Positions 6,791-13,072 of a stretch of 14,090 nt of DNA are shown here, piece by piece. Every line of letters begins with the position of its first letter. Positions within the stretch are counted from its first letter, which is position 1. Origin of the DNA: Methanocalculus sp. Lineage in GTDB: Archaea; Halobacteriota; Methanomicrobia; Methanomicrobiales; Methanocorpusculaceae. The stretch covers positions 1-14,090 of the forward strand of contig NZ_JAUSCG010000055.1 of assembly GCF_030651615.1 (NCBI RefSeq), given 5' to 3'. Position numbers and translations under genes: made by a program. The notes below the pieces were generated by a model. It did no database searches. It was not told where the DNA came from and saw nothing but the letters and a program-made list of their open reading frames with translations.

Positions 6791-8563
6791 ATGAATAACA
6801 AAAAATATCTCCTCGGAAATGTGGCAATTGCTCACGCATGCAGGGAAGCAGGCGTTGATTTTGTCAGTGGATATCCGGGAACACCATCTTCAGAGGTCAT
6901 TGAGACACTGAGAGCAGACCCGGATACAATACCTCACCTCGAATGGTCAGTGAACGAGAAGGTCGCATATGAAAACGCCCTCGCTGCTGCATGGTGCGGG
7001 TGCCGCGCCCTCGTGACGATGAAGCATGTCGGCGTCAATGTCGCAGCAGACCCCCTGATGACAAGCGGATATACCGGTGTTACAGGAGGTTTTGTCCTCC
7101 TTGCAGCAGATGATCCGTTTGCACACAGTTCACAGAATGAGCAGGACTCACGGATATATGCATCATTTGCAAAGATCCCCTGCATTGATCCCTCAGGAAT
7201 TCAGGATGCACATGACGGCATGAAACTGGCATTTGAACTCTCTGAAGAGTTTGGCCTTCCTGTCATGGTGCGGCCGACCACCCGGATCTGCCATAGCAAA
7301 GGAGATATCGAACTGGGAGATCCTGCAACAGAACACCGGGTGGGTACATTCATAAAAAATCCAAAGCAGTATGTCGTCATTCCTGCCCACACCAGAGTTC
7401 TTCACAAGCTGTTGAATGAGAAACAACCCGTGATTAAAAAGCGGCTCATCGAATGCGGTTTTAACACCCAGACAATACGAGGTACAAAAGCGGTGATCGC
7501 AGGCGGGATCAGCGCAGAGTATGCCCGTGAAGTCGTCCCGGATGACATTTCCATTGCTACGATCGGCGCATATCCAATCGACGAAGAGTGGCTGGCTGAA
7601 TTCGTATCACGCCATACCGAGATCCTGGTCATAGAAGAGATGATACCAGTCATTGAAGGCGCAGTAAGAGAAGTCGCCTGTGACCAGAAGATCTACGGGA
7701 AGAAGAACGGATATCTCCCACACGAAGGAGAATACTCCCCATCCGTTCTCGCTGGCGCACTTCTTCGGTGCGGGTTTATCAATGCAAACCCCTATCAGGC
7801 GGTAGAACCTGCTCTGAACCTCCCCGTCAGGCCACCCATCCTCTGTGCCGGATGCATGCATCGCTCTACCTTCTATGCGATGAAGAAAGTCTTCAAAGAC
7901 GGCATCTTCCCAAGCGACATCGGCTGCTACACCCTCGGTCTTCAGCTCGGTGCTGTTGACACCACCATCTGCATGGGCGCATCCATCACCGTTGCAAGCG
8001 GAATCAACCTCTGCGGAGAGGAGCGGGATGTCGTCTGCACTATCGGTGACTCCACATTCCTCCATACAGGAGTGAACGGCCTCATCAATGCGGTCTATAA
8101 TGGAGCCAACATGGTCGTTGTCATCCTCGACAACCGCATCACCGCAATGACCGGCCACCAGCCAAACCCAAACACCGGGATAACAGCCTGCGGAGTACAG
8201 AGCCCTTCATTATCACTGGAAACCCTGTGCCGCGCCTGTGGTGTCTCCTGTGTCGAGACGGTGGACCCCTATGACCTTACGCTCCTGCTTGAAACGATGA
8301 GGAAGGTCAAAGAGGAGAAGGGGGTCAGAGTCATCATCGCCCGCCAGCCCTGTATCATCGTCGCAAAACGGGCTGGTATGAAACGCCGCAGGTTCATGGT
8401 TGATCCTGACATCTGCACAGGATGCCAGCTCTGTATCAAGTACGGATGCCCTGCAATCGAGTTCCATGATGAGAAGGCATCGATAAATGACCTCTGCACG
8501 GGGTGTGCAGTCTGTGCCGACATCTGTCCGGCAGCTGCGATCCGGGGGGAGGTGAAGAGATGA
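6791..8563 (+). CDS. iorA: Indolepyruvate:ferredoxin oxidoreductase, alpha subunit
   Basis: This 590-residue subunit, with IorB, oxidatively decarboxylates indolepyruvate and other aryl-pyruvates to aryl-acyl-CoA. The reaction uses CoA and thiamine diphosphate and passes electrons to ferredoxin. In methanogens it can also run toward aromatic amino acid synthesis from aryl acids. Visible signs are the N-terminal FVSGYPGTPSSE (24-35), a C352-x2-C355 pair in ILCAGCMHR, and a thiamine diphosphate motif from GDS (419-421) to LDN (446-448). The C-terminal ferredoxin domain has two 4Fe-4S motifs: C542, C545, C548, C553 and C569, C572, C575, C579. Length is normal for IorA. GGAGGG sits 4-5 bases before the ATG. 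The stop overlaps the iorB start (ATGA), so the two are translationally coupled. Confidence 0.96.
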   Translation: MNNKKYLLGNVAIAHACREAGVDFVSGYPGTPSSEVIETLRADPDTIPHLEWSVNEKVAYENALAAAWCGCRALVTMKHVGVNVAADPLMTSGYTGVTGGFVLLAADDPFAHSSQNEQDSRIYASFAKIPCIDPSGIQDAHDGMKLAFELSEEFGLPVMVRPTTRICHSKGDIELGDPATEHRVGTFIKNPKQYVVIPAHTRVLHKLLNEKQPVIKKRLIECGFNTQTIRGTKAVIAGGISAEYAREVVPDDISIATIGAYPIDEEWLAEFVSRHTEILVIEEMIPVIEGAVREVACDQKIYGKKNGYLPHEGEYSPSVLAGALLRCGFINANPYQAVEPALNLPVRPPILCAGCMHRSTFYAMKKVFKDGIFPSDIGCYTLGLQLGAVDTTICMGASITVASGINLCGEERDVVCTIGDSTFLHTGVNGLINAVYNGANMVVVILDNRITAMTGHQPNPNTGITACGVQSPSLSLETLCRACGVSCVETVDPYDLTLLLETMRKVKEEKGVRVIIARQPCIIVAKRAGMKRRRFMVDPDICTGCQLCIKYGCPAIEFHDEKASINDLCTGCAVCADICPAAAIRGEVKR

Positions 8564-9141
8564 AAAGAAGTTTTGACATCATGATCGTCGGGATAGGAGG
8601 CCAGGGGACGATCCTCGCCTCAAACGTCCTCGGGGAGGCATGTCTTGTTGAAGGAAGGAGCGTTCGGGGTGCTGAGACGCATGGCATGGCTCAGAGAGGC
8701 GGTTCTGTCGAGAGCCAGATCAGAATCGATGCAGAGTTTGGGCCACTCATCGTACCAGGGACGGCTGATCTCCTCATCGCCTTCGATCTCCTTGAGGCGG
8801 TCAGGTACCGCCATTACCTCAAAAGTGGCGGAGTGATGGTCATCAACAACCAGCTCGTCCTCCCGACATCGACATTCACCACCGGGCAGGTACCCCCGAC
8901 GACCGATGACATCATCGGAATGCTGAAGGGAGTGAAGATGGAGATCATCGATGCAACAGCAATTGCAACGGCTGCCGGAAGCCCGCTTGCCGCAAATATC
9001 GCACTCATCGGGGCAGCATCACATACCATACCCCTCACTCTCGAATCACTCCTTGAAGGTGTCAGGCGGTGTGTGCCGAAGAAGACGATTCCGATCAATG
9101 AGAAGGCATTCCTGGATGGCAGAGATGCGATCCAGTCCTGA
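8560..9141 (+). CDS. iorB: Indolepyruvate:ferredoxin oxidoreductase, beta subunit
   Basis: The 193-residue product is the partner of IorA and carries the gamma-type domain of 2-oxoacid:ferredoxin oxidoreductases. It begins with FDIMIVGIGGQGTILASNVLG (glycine-rich G11-G16), followed by RGAETHGMAQRGGSVESQIRI, a signature of this subunit. Length is typical. The ATG at 8560 overlaps the iorA stop by 4 bp and has GGGGGAGGTG just upstream. An in-frame ATG at 8503 lies inside the ferredoxin domain coding region of iorA and would add 19 unrelated residues, so I reject it. No other gene belongs to the operon: a T-rich stretch and a hairpin follow. Confidence 0.95.
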   Translation: MKRSFDIMIVGIGGQGTILASNVLGEACLVEGRSVRGAETHGMAQRGGSVESQIRIDAEFGPLIVPGTADLLIAFDLLEAVRYRHYLKSGGVMVINNQLVLPTSTFTTGQVPPTTDDIIGMLKGVKMEIIDATAIATAAGSPLAANIALIGAASHTIPLTLESLLEGVRRCVPKKTIPINEKAFLDGRDAIQS

Positions 9142-9160
9142 AATTACACTTTATTCACTC

Positions 9161-9183
9161 TTTTTATCCGGGTGAACACCCGG
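9161..9183 (+). terminator. T tract plus hairpin after iorB
   Basis: A T5 run (9161-9165) is followed at once by CCGGGT-GAAC-ACCCGG (9168-9183), a 6-bp GC-rich stem with a tetraloop. The order is unusual for an intrinsic terminator because the T run precedes the hairpin, but a T-tract terminator at the end of iorAB is plausible. Confidence 0.4.
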
Positions 9184-9244
9184 CAGACATATTCTTTTCC
9201 AGACGATAGAGACTCAGATCAGACCGCGATCAGGTATCCGCAAA

Positions 9245-9276
9245 TCATACGTATGGAAGCGGGAATTCATACGTAT
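9245..9276 (+). promoter_or_regulatory. Twin TCATACGTAT boxes, candidate operator
   Basis: Two identical 10-mers, TCATACGTAT, lie at 9245-9254 and 9267-9276. Each contains the 8-bp palindrome ATACGTAT, extended to 10 bp (CATACGTATG) in the first. They are 22 bp apart, two helical turns, so they face the same side of the DNA. The second overlaps a TATA-like TATACA at 9274-9279. The next gene, starting at 9299, encodes a ribbon-helix-helix-like protein, so autoregulation is a natural inference. Confidence 0.5.
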
Positions 9277-9298
9277 ACACACATACAGGGGAAAAGAA

Positions 9299-9562
9299 AT
9301 GAGAAAAGAGTATAAAAAGAAAAAAGAAGAGCATAAAAAAGAGAATAGAGTTAAACTTTATCTCACTGTTGCCAGGGAAGCGTATGACTTCATAAAAAAA
9401 TCAGGCATAAACGCATCCCGATTCTTTGATAGCGCAATATATGCGCTTAAAACGAATACAGAACACAATACAATCCTAATAACGACCGGAGTGACCCCCG
9501 ATAACGAAAAGAAGATGGACCCGGCGGGATTTGAACCCGCGGCCTCTACGTTGCGAACGTAG
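9299..9562 (+). CDS. Small ribbon-helix-helix-like protein overlapping tRNA-Ala
   Basis: The 87-residue frame starts with a very basic tail (RKEYKKKKEEHKKENR). Then comes RVKLYLTVAREAYDFIKKSGINASRFFDSAIYALK, which fits a ribbon-helix-helix fold: one strand, then two helices separated by a turn. Such proteins dimerise and bind short DNA repeats as repressors or antitoxins. The last 16 codons, including FEP, are the antisense of tRNA-Ala, and the stop TAG comes from its anticodon stem. AGGGG lies about 8 bases before the ATG. The gene is richer in A and T than its neighbours, hinting at transfer or rapid change. The twin boxes upstream suggest autoregulation. I see no toxin gene beside it. The fold call is from pattern only. 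Confidence 0.6.
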   Translation: MRKEYKKKKEEHKKENRVKLYLTVAREAYDFIKKSGINASRFFDSAIYALKTNTEHNTILITTGVTPDNEKKMDPAGFEPAASTLRT

Positions 9563-9587
9563 CGATCTACCCCTGATCTACGAGCCC
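9516..9587 (-). tRNA. tRNA-Ala (anticodon CGC)
   Basis: This 72-nt cloverleaf on the minus strand has acceptor stem GGGCTCG with CGGGTCC (two G-T pairs) and discriminator A. The anticodon stem CTACG/CGTAG encloses TTCGCAA, with CGC at plus-strand 9553-9555. The T arm is GCGGG-TTCAAAT-CCCGC. CCA is not encoded. It begins 12 bp after the tfb stop on the same strand, and its 3' half overlaps the opposite-strand small gene. Confidence 0.95.
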
Positions 9588-9599
9588 CTGGTAAAAAAA

Positions 9600-10607
9600 T
9601 TAGAGAATTATCTCAATATCTAATTTCTCTGCCAGTTCCTTATATCTGTTCCGAATAGTGACTTCGGTCACACCTGCCACTTCTGCAACCTCACGCTGGG
9701 TACGCCGCTCACCTGAGAGGATTGAGCTTATGTAGATTGCAGCGGCTGCAACACCTGTCGGACCCCTTCCGCTCGTCAGTTCCCGCTCACCGGCCTGCCT
9801 GAGGATCTCTACCGCGCGGCTCTGCACCTCGCCTTTGAGGGTCAGTCCCGAGCAGAATCGGGGGACATAATCGATCGGGGATGTTGGAAGGAGTTTTAAT
9901 CCAAGTTCCCTTGAGATGAACCGATAGGTTCTGCCGATCTCTTTCCGTGATACACGTGACACCTCAGCGATCTCGTCAAGCGTTCGCGGTACACTGCACT
10001 GTCGGCAGGCTGCGTAGAGAGCGGCGGCCGCGACCCCTTCGATTGATCTGCCACGGATCAGGTTCTTGTCAACAGCGTCACGGTAGACGACTGCCGCCGT
10101 TTCACGGACATTCCTCGGAAGACCAAGAGCCGATGCCATCCGGTCAAGTTCGGAGAGGGCGAATGCAAGATTCCGCTCGGTTGCATTCGAAACACGGATA
10201 CGACGCTGCCACTTACGGAGACGGTAGAGCTGGGCACGATTCTTTGAAGAGATGGCACGCCCATAACTGTCACGGTTCCTCCAGTCGATCATCGTTGAGA
10301 GACCCTTGTCATGGATCGTGAAGGTCATCGGTGCACCGACACGAGAACGCTTCATCCTCTGATCATGGTCAAACGCACGCCACTCAGGACCCCGGTCAAT
10401 GAAGTCATCATCAAGAACAAGGCCACAACTCTGACAGACAAGTTCGGCCCGCTCATAATCATGGATCAACTGTCGGCTTTTACATTCCGGGCAGATCGTC
10501 TGGATATGCTCCTCGTGCTTCTGTTTCTCCTGAGTTACTGCTTTCTGGCGCAGTTTCATCGCTTCACGTTCGGATTTAAGTTGTTTTAGTTTCTCGATTT
10601 CCTGCAT
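9600..10607 (-). CDS. tfb: Transcription initiation factor B (TFB)
   Basis: The 335-residue product is the archaeal counterpart of TFIIB. It binds the TBP-TATA complex and recruits RNA polymerase. The zinc ribbon is intact: C39-x2-C42 and C58-x2-C61. It is followed by the B-reader/linker region (DDDFIDRGPEWRAFDHDQRMKRSRVGAPMTFTIHDKGLSTMID). Two cyclin-like repeats cover about 140-225 and 235-320, and a helix-turn-helix in the second (TQREVAEVAGVTEVTIRNRYKEL) should read the BRE. An unusual feature is a charged N-terminal extension of about 35 residues, rich in Lys, Glu and Gln, before the ribbon. GAGGGTGA precedes the ATG at 10607. The start overlaps the end of gar1 by 22 bp, so the two are probably co-transcribed. 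Confidence 0.97.
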   Translation of the reverse strand: MQEIEKLKQLKSEREAMKLRQKAVTQEKQKHEEHIQTICPECKSRQLIHDYERAELVCQSCGLVLDDDFIDRGPEWRAFDHDQRMKRSRVGAPMTFTIHDKGLSTMIDWRNRDSYGRAISSKNRAQLYRLRKWQRRIRVSNATERNLAFALSELDRMASALGLPRNVRETAAVVYRDAVDKNLIRGRSIEGVAAAALYAACRQCSVPRTLDEIAEVSRVSRKEIGRTYRFISRELGLKLLPTSPIDYVPRFCSGLTLKGEVQSRAVEILRQAGERELTSGRGPTGVAAAAIYISSILSGERRTQREVAEVAGVTEVTIRNRYKELAEKLDIEIIL

Positions 10608-10843
10608 GTCTTCACCCTCTCTTTAACATAGAGCTTCTCCCCTTCAAGAACACGGCAATCGTTCTGGCATACGATCGTCGCATACGGAGATGCAATATTC
10701 CCGAATAGATCAACAATTCGCCCAACCGGTTTCATGCGGCTATCCACCACATCACAGAAGAGTGGGGGGAGCTGACCTCCATCACAACCTGCAACCAGAA
10801 GGCGCTTACCGCAAATACTAAGTATCCGACCTGCAAATTTCAA
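10586..10843 (-). CDS. gar1: H/ACA RNA-protein component Gar1
   Basis: The 85-residue product is a small Gar1/Naf1-type beta barrel, part of the H/ACA ribonucleoprotein that pseudouridylates rRNA together with Cbf5, Nop10 and L7Ae. The signature is KPVGRIVDLFGNIASPYATI (38-57), followed by LEGEKLYV. The start is a TTG at 10843. No in-frame ATG exists before a stop, and GAGGG lies 6 bases upstream. The first residues, KFAGRILSICGKRLLVAGCD, match the usual archaeal Gar1 opening. The 3' end overlaps tfb by 22 bp; the gar1-tfb pair is a recurrent archaeal arrangement. An AT-rich promoter lies at 10886-10902. Confidence 0.9.
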   Translation of the reverse strand: MKFAGRILSICGKRLLVAGCDGGQLPPLFCDVVDSRMKPVGRIVDLFGNIASPYATIVCQNDCRVLEGEKLYVKERVKTCRKSRN

Positions 10844-10885
10844 AATATACCCTCATGGAAGAGTTACCGATTTCATTTCGGAAGC

Positions 10886-10902
10886 TATATATAATTATAT
10901 AT
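10886..10902 (-). promoter_or_regulatory. AT-rich promoter of gar1-tfb
   Basis: A 17-bp run of alternating A and T, nearly palindromic, includes TATATA elements. Measured from its centre, transcription would start near 10869 and leave about 26 nt of leader carrying the GAGGG of gar1. It separates gar1-tfb transcription from the upstream PHP gene. Confidence 0.5.
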
Positions 10903-10946
10903 TCGACTTTGGCAGTATTTAATACTATCGACAAACTATAAAAAGG

Positions 10947-11600
10947 TTAGAACTGTTTGATCGTAGCAGGATCGAATCTGAGTATATCCCCGGCCATCTC
11001 TTTGGTAAGCCCCGCACCACGGGCAACAAGCCATTTTGCATCACGATCAAGCAGGTCTCGCGGTTCATGTGCATCTGATTGAACAAGCATTCCACAACCT
11101 GCATCAAGAGCAGTCTTCACCACATGCCCATTCATTCTGTTATGGCCGTTACGAGAGGTGATCTCAAGAAAAACACCATTCTTCGCTGCAGCCTCAGCAT
11201 CAGCGTAACTGATGAGACCGGGATGTGCAAGGATATTGACATCAGGAGAGCGTACGGCAACAGCATTCGTCCCCGGAGCGACCGGCTCTACGACAGTCTC
11301 GCCATGTACGACCACAACGTCAGCACCAATCTCCTTTGCTTCCTTTGCAATATTCGGAATCTCCTCGGGCGGCACATGCGTGATCTCAACACCACAGAGG
11401 AGTTCGACACCAAAGAGGGAAGCCGACCGTTTCAGTCGGGAGACGGCAGTGATCACCTCATGGAGGTTCGTTGCATCGACATGATCAGAGATCGCCACTG
11501 TTCCGTAACCAAGAACAGACATCCGCCGTATCAGTTCGATCGGAAGCATACCACCATCTGACAGGGTGGTATGGCAATGGAAATCGTACATACCCGTCAT
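10947..11600 (-). CDS. PHP-domain metal-dependent phosphoesterase
   Basis: The 217-residue product shows a complete PHP active site: H8-x-H10 and D15 in FHCHTTLSDG, H40 in SDH, E72 in GVEI, H99 in VVHGE, H126 in LAHPG, and D176-x-H178 in SDAH. These residues bind the trinuclear metal cluster of phosphoesterases such as PHP-type histidinol phosphatase. The substrate is not evident; histidinol phosphate is one option, but no histidine genes are nearby. It is not the short RNase P protein Rpp30, whose sequence lacks these motifs. GGAG lies 5 bases before the ATG at 11600. That ATG overlaps the srp19 stop by 4 bp, so the two are coupled. A T5 run (minus strand) after the stop may end the transcript before gar1. 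Confidence 0.85.
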   Translation of the reverse strand: MTGMYDFHCHTTLSDGGMLPIELIRRMSVLGYGTVAISDHVDATNLHEVITAVSRLKRSASLFGVELLCGVEITHVPPEEIPNIAKEAKEIGADVVVVHGETVVEPVAPGTNAVAVRSPDVNILAHPGLISYADAEAAAKNGVFLEITSRNGHNRMNGHVVKTALDAGCGMLVQSDAHEPRDLLDRDAKWLVARGAGLTKEMAGDILRFDPATIKQF

Positions 11601-11872
11601 TGTTTCTCCGAAAGTTTCAGAGCAATTTTTTGTATAAGCAACTCCTTGCTCCCCTGCCAGTTGATTCTGAGACGCCCTTCACGCCGTGACCAGTGGGCAG
11701 GGTGAGAGTTCGGTTCAATGACGACCTCGGAGATCCCAAGATCGCGTGCCGCCCGTTCAATATCCTGAATCTTCGGGGACTTCAACGCATACTTTTTACT
11801 TATTCTTCTACCCTCTGCACGGGAGAAGGCACCGTTAAAGTAACAGGGGTACAGGATCCGCTCAGTTCCCAT
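11597..11872 (-). CDS. srp19: Signal recognition particle 19 kDa protein
   Basis: The 91-residue product is the archaeal SRP19 that binds 7S RNA and helps SRP54 assemble for co-translational targeting. Signs are ILYPCYFNGAFSRAEGRRISKKYA (6-29), the helix PKIQDIERAARDLGI, and PAHWSRREGRLRINW (58-72). Length is normal. The ATG at 11872 lacks a good ribosome site but is 25 bp from a TATA element shared with divergent hypB, so the mRNA is probably leaderless. The stop overlaps the PHP gene start (ATGA). Confidence 0.94.
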   Translation of the reverse strand: MGTERILYPCYFNGAFSRAEGRRISKKYALKSPKIQDIERAARDLGISEVVIEPNSHPAHWSRREGRLRINWQGSKELLIQKIALKLSEKQ

Positions 11873-11894
11873 ACTAGTAGATCCGCGATGAACC

Positions 11895-11900
11895 TATAAA
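11895..11900. promoter_or_regulatory. Shared TATA element between srp19 and hypB
   Basis: TATAAA sits almost exactly midway in the 49-bp divergent spacer, about 25 bp from the ATG of srp19 (11872, minus) and about 25 bp from the ATG of hypB (11922, plus). I see no better TATA box for either gene. Confidence 0.5.
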
Positions 11901-11921
11901 CAGATCTCGCCTAATACGTAT

Positions 11922-12572
11922 ATGCATCACATCGACGTCCATATGGAAAAGGACATATTCGATGGGAATACCCGTCTCGCAGATAGAAATGCCCGCCACC
12001 TGAAGGAACATGGTGTCAGGGCATTTGATCTGCTCGGTGCGATTGGATCCGGCAAGACCGCACTCATCGAAAAGATGATACCCCTCCTCTCTGCGCGGGG
12101 CCTCCGGGCAGGAGCCATCGCAGGCGATGTTTACGGCGATGACGACTTCCAGCGCATCGTAAAGACCGGCATCCCGGCATATAATGCAAATACAGGAAAG
12201 GAGTGCCACCTGGATGCACACCTCGTCGAGCATGGCCTGAGACACCTGCCGCTTGATGATATCGACATCCTCTTCATCGAGAACGTCGGAAACATGGTCT
12301 GTCCTACCGACTTTCAGCTCGGTGCAGAGAAGAGGATCGTGGTCATCAGCTCAACTGAAGGTGATGACGTCGTCAATAAGCACCCGATGATGTTTCGTGG
12401 CGGCAACATCGCCGTCATCAACAAGGTCGATCTGGCCCCCCTCGTCGGATCAGATCTCGACAGAATGGAGCGGGATATTCAGCGATATAACCCTGAAATG
12501 CCCATATTCCGAACAAATCTCAAGACAGGGGAAGGAACAGAGCCACTCCTTGACGCCATCCTGGCGGAGTGA
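11922..12572 (+). CDS. hypB: Hydrogenase nickel-insertion GTPase HypB
   Basis: The 216-residue product supplies GTP hydrolysis for nickel insertion into NiFe hydrogenases, together with HypA. It begins MHHIDVHMEKDIF like other archaeal HypB proteins and lacks the N-terminal metal-binding tail of bacterial ones. The P loop is GAIGSGKT (39-46) and the guanine-specificity motif is NKVD (167-170). The dimer-interface metal site described for M. jannaschii HypB is present at the same numbers: C95, H96, H100 and C127. The switch region is IENVGNMVCPTD. The start is 25 bp from a TATA box and has no ribosome site. No hypA lies in the window. A small inverted repeat, CCGAT-CTG-ATCGG, overlaps the end of the gene. 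Confidence 0.95.
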   Translation: MHHIDVHMEKDIFDGNTRLADRNARHLKEHGVRAFDLLGAIGSGKTALIEKMIPLLSARGLRAGAIAGDVYGDDDFQRIVKTGIPAYNANTGKECHLDAHLVEHGLRHLPLDDIDILFIENVGNMVCPTDFQLGAEKRIVVISSTEGDDVVNKHPMMFRGGNIAVINKVDLAPLVGSDLDRMERDIQRYNPEMPIFRTNLKTGEGTEPLLDAILAE

Positions 12573-12597
12573 CCGATCTGATCGGGCAAACCCAAAC

Positions 12598-12623
12598 TTA
12601 AATACCTCTTAAAGAGATATATA
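12598..12623 (+). promoter_or_regulatory. Promoter region of rps8e
   Basis: Two TATA candidates are present: TTAAATA at 12598-12604 and TATATA at 12618-12623. Either leaves an mRNA leader of roughly 35-55 nt that carries GAGGAG just before the ATG at 12682. A strong promoter would suit a ribosomal protein gene. Confidence 0.45.
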
Positions 12624-12681
12624 GAGAACTCCACTTGGGATTTCCCAAAAGGCAAGAGACAATCAATACCGAGGAGAATCA

Positions 12682-13059
12682 ATGCTCTGGCAAGGAAGAT
12701 CAGTAAGAAAATCGTCAGGAGGACGGTATCACCCCACCTCCGGCAAGAAGCGTTTTGAGATAGGCAGATCACCCGCAGAGACGGTCATCGGCGTCACCCG
12801 CCGACGTATCATCCGGACTCGCGGAGGTAATATCAAAGTACGCGCACTCCGCTGCGAATTTGCCTCCGTTTCAGATAGAAAAACAGGCGTAACCAAAAAG
12901 GTCGCCATTCAAAAGGTTGAGGCAAACACTGCAAACCCCAACTATGTCCGAAGAAACCTCCTCACAAAAGGAGCGATCATCAGGACAGATATCGGGCGCG
13001 CCCAGATCGTCTCCCGCCCAAGTCAGGACGGCACCGTCAACGCTATTCTGATAGAATAA
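12682..13059 (+). CDS. rps8e: 30S ribosomal protein S8e
   Basis: The 125-residue product is the small-subunit protein eS8, found in archaea and eukaryotes. It runs colinear with the family: MLWQGRSVRKSSGGRYHP at the start, RRIIRTRGGNIKVRALR in the middle, NPNYVRRNLLTKGAIIRTDIG, and SRPSQDGTVNAILIE at the end. It is highly basic. GAGGAG lies 5 bases before the ATG. It has its own promoter, and a T6 run follows 13 bases after the stop. Confidence 0.97.
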   Translation: MLWQGRSVRKSSGGRYHPTSGKKRFEIGRSPAETVIGVTRRRIIRTRGGNIKVRALRCEFASVSDRKTGVTKKVAIQKVEANTANPNYVRRNLLTKGAIIRTDIGRAQIVSRPSQDGTVNAILIE

Positions 13060-13072
13060 ACCGATAATCATC

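Noticed and set aside
7607..8158. A 183-codon minus-strand open frame inside iorA
   Set aside because: It is antisense to the conserved thiamine diphosphate region of IorA and has no recognisable domain or ribosome site.
9299..9562. A toxin-antitoxin module built on the small ribbon-helix-helix-like protein
   Set aside because: No toxin gene lies on either side. The neighbours are iorB and tRNA-Ala/tfb.
11079..11561. A 160-codon plus-strand open frame across the PHP gene
   Set aside because: It is antisense to a complete PHP active-site sequence, and its own translation looks random.
10947..11600. RNase P component 3 (Rpp30) as the identity of the gene after srp19
   Set aside because: The sequence carries the full set of PHP metal ligands (HxH, SDH, HPG, SDAH), which do not belong to archaeal Rpp30. 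It is a PHP phosphoesterase.
12573..12588. CCGAT-CTG-ATCGG as a hypB terminator
   Set aside because: The stem is only 5 bp with a 3-nt loop and has no T tract after it, so it is too weak to call.
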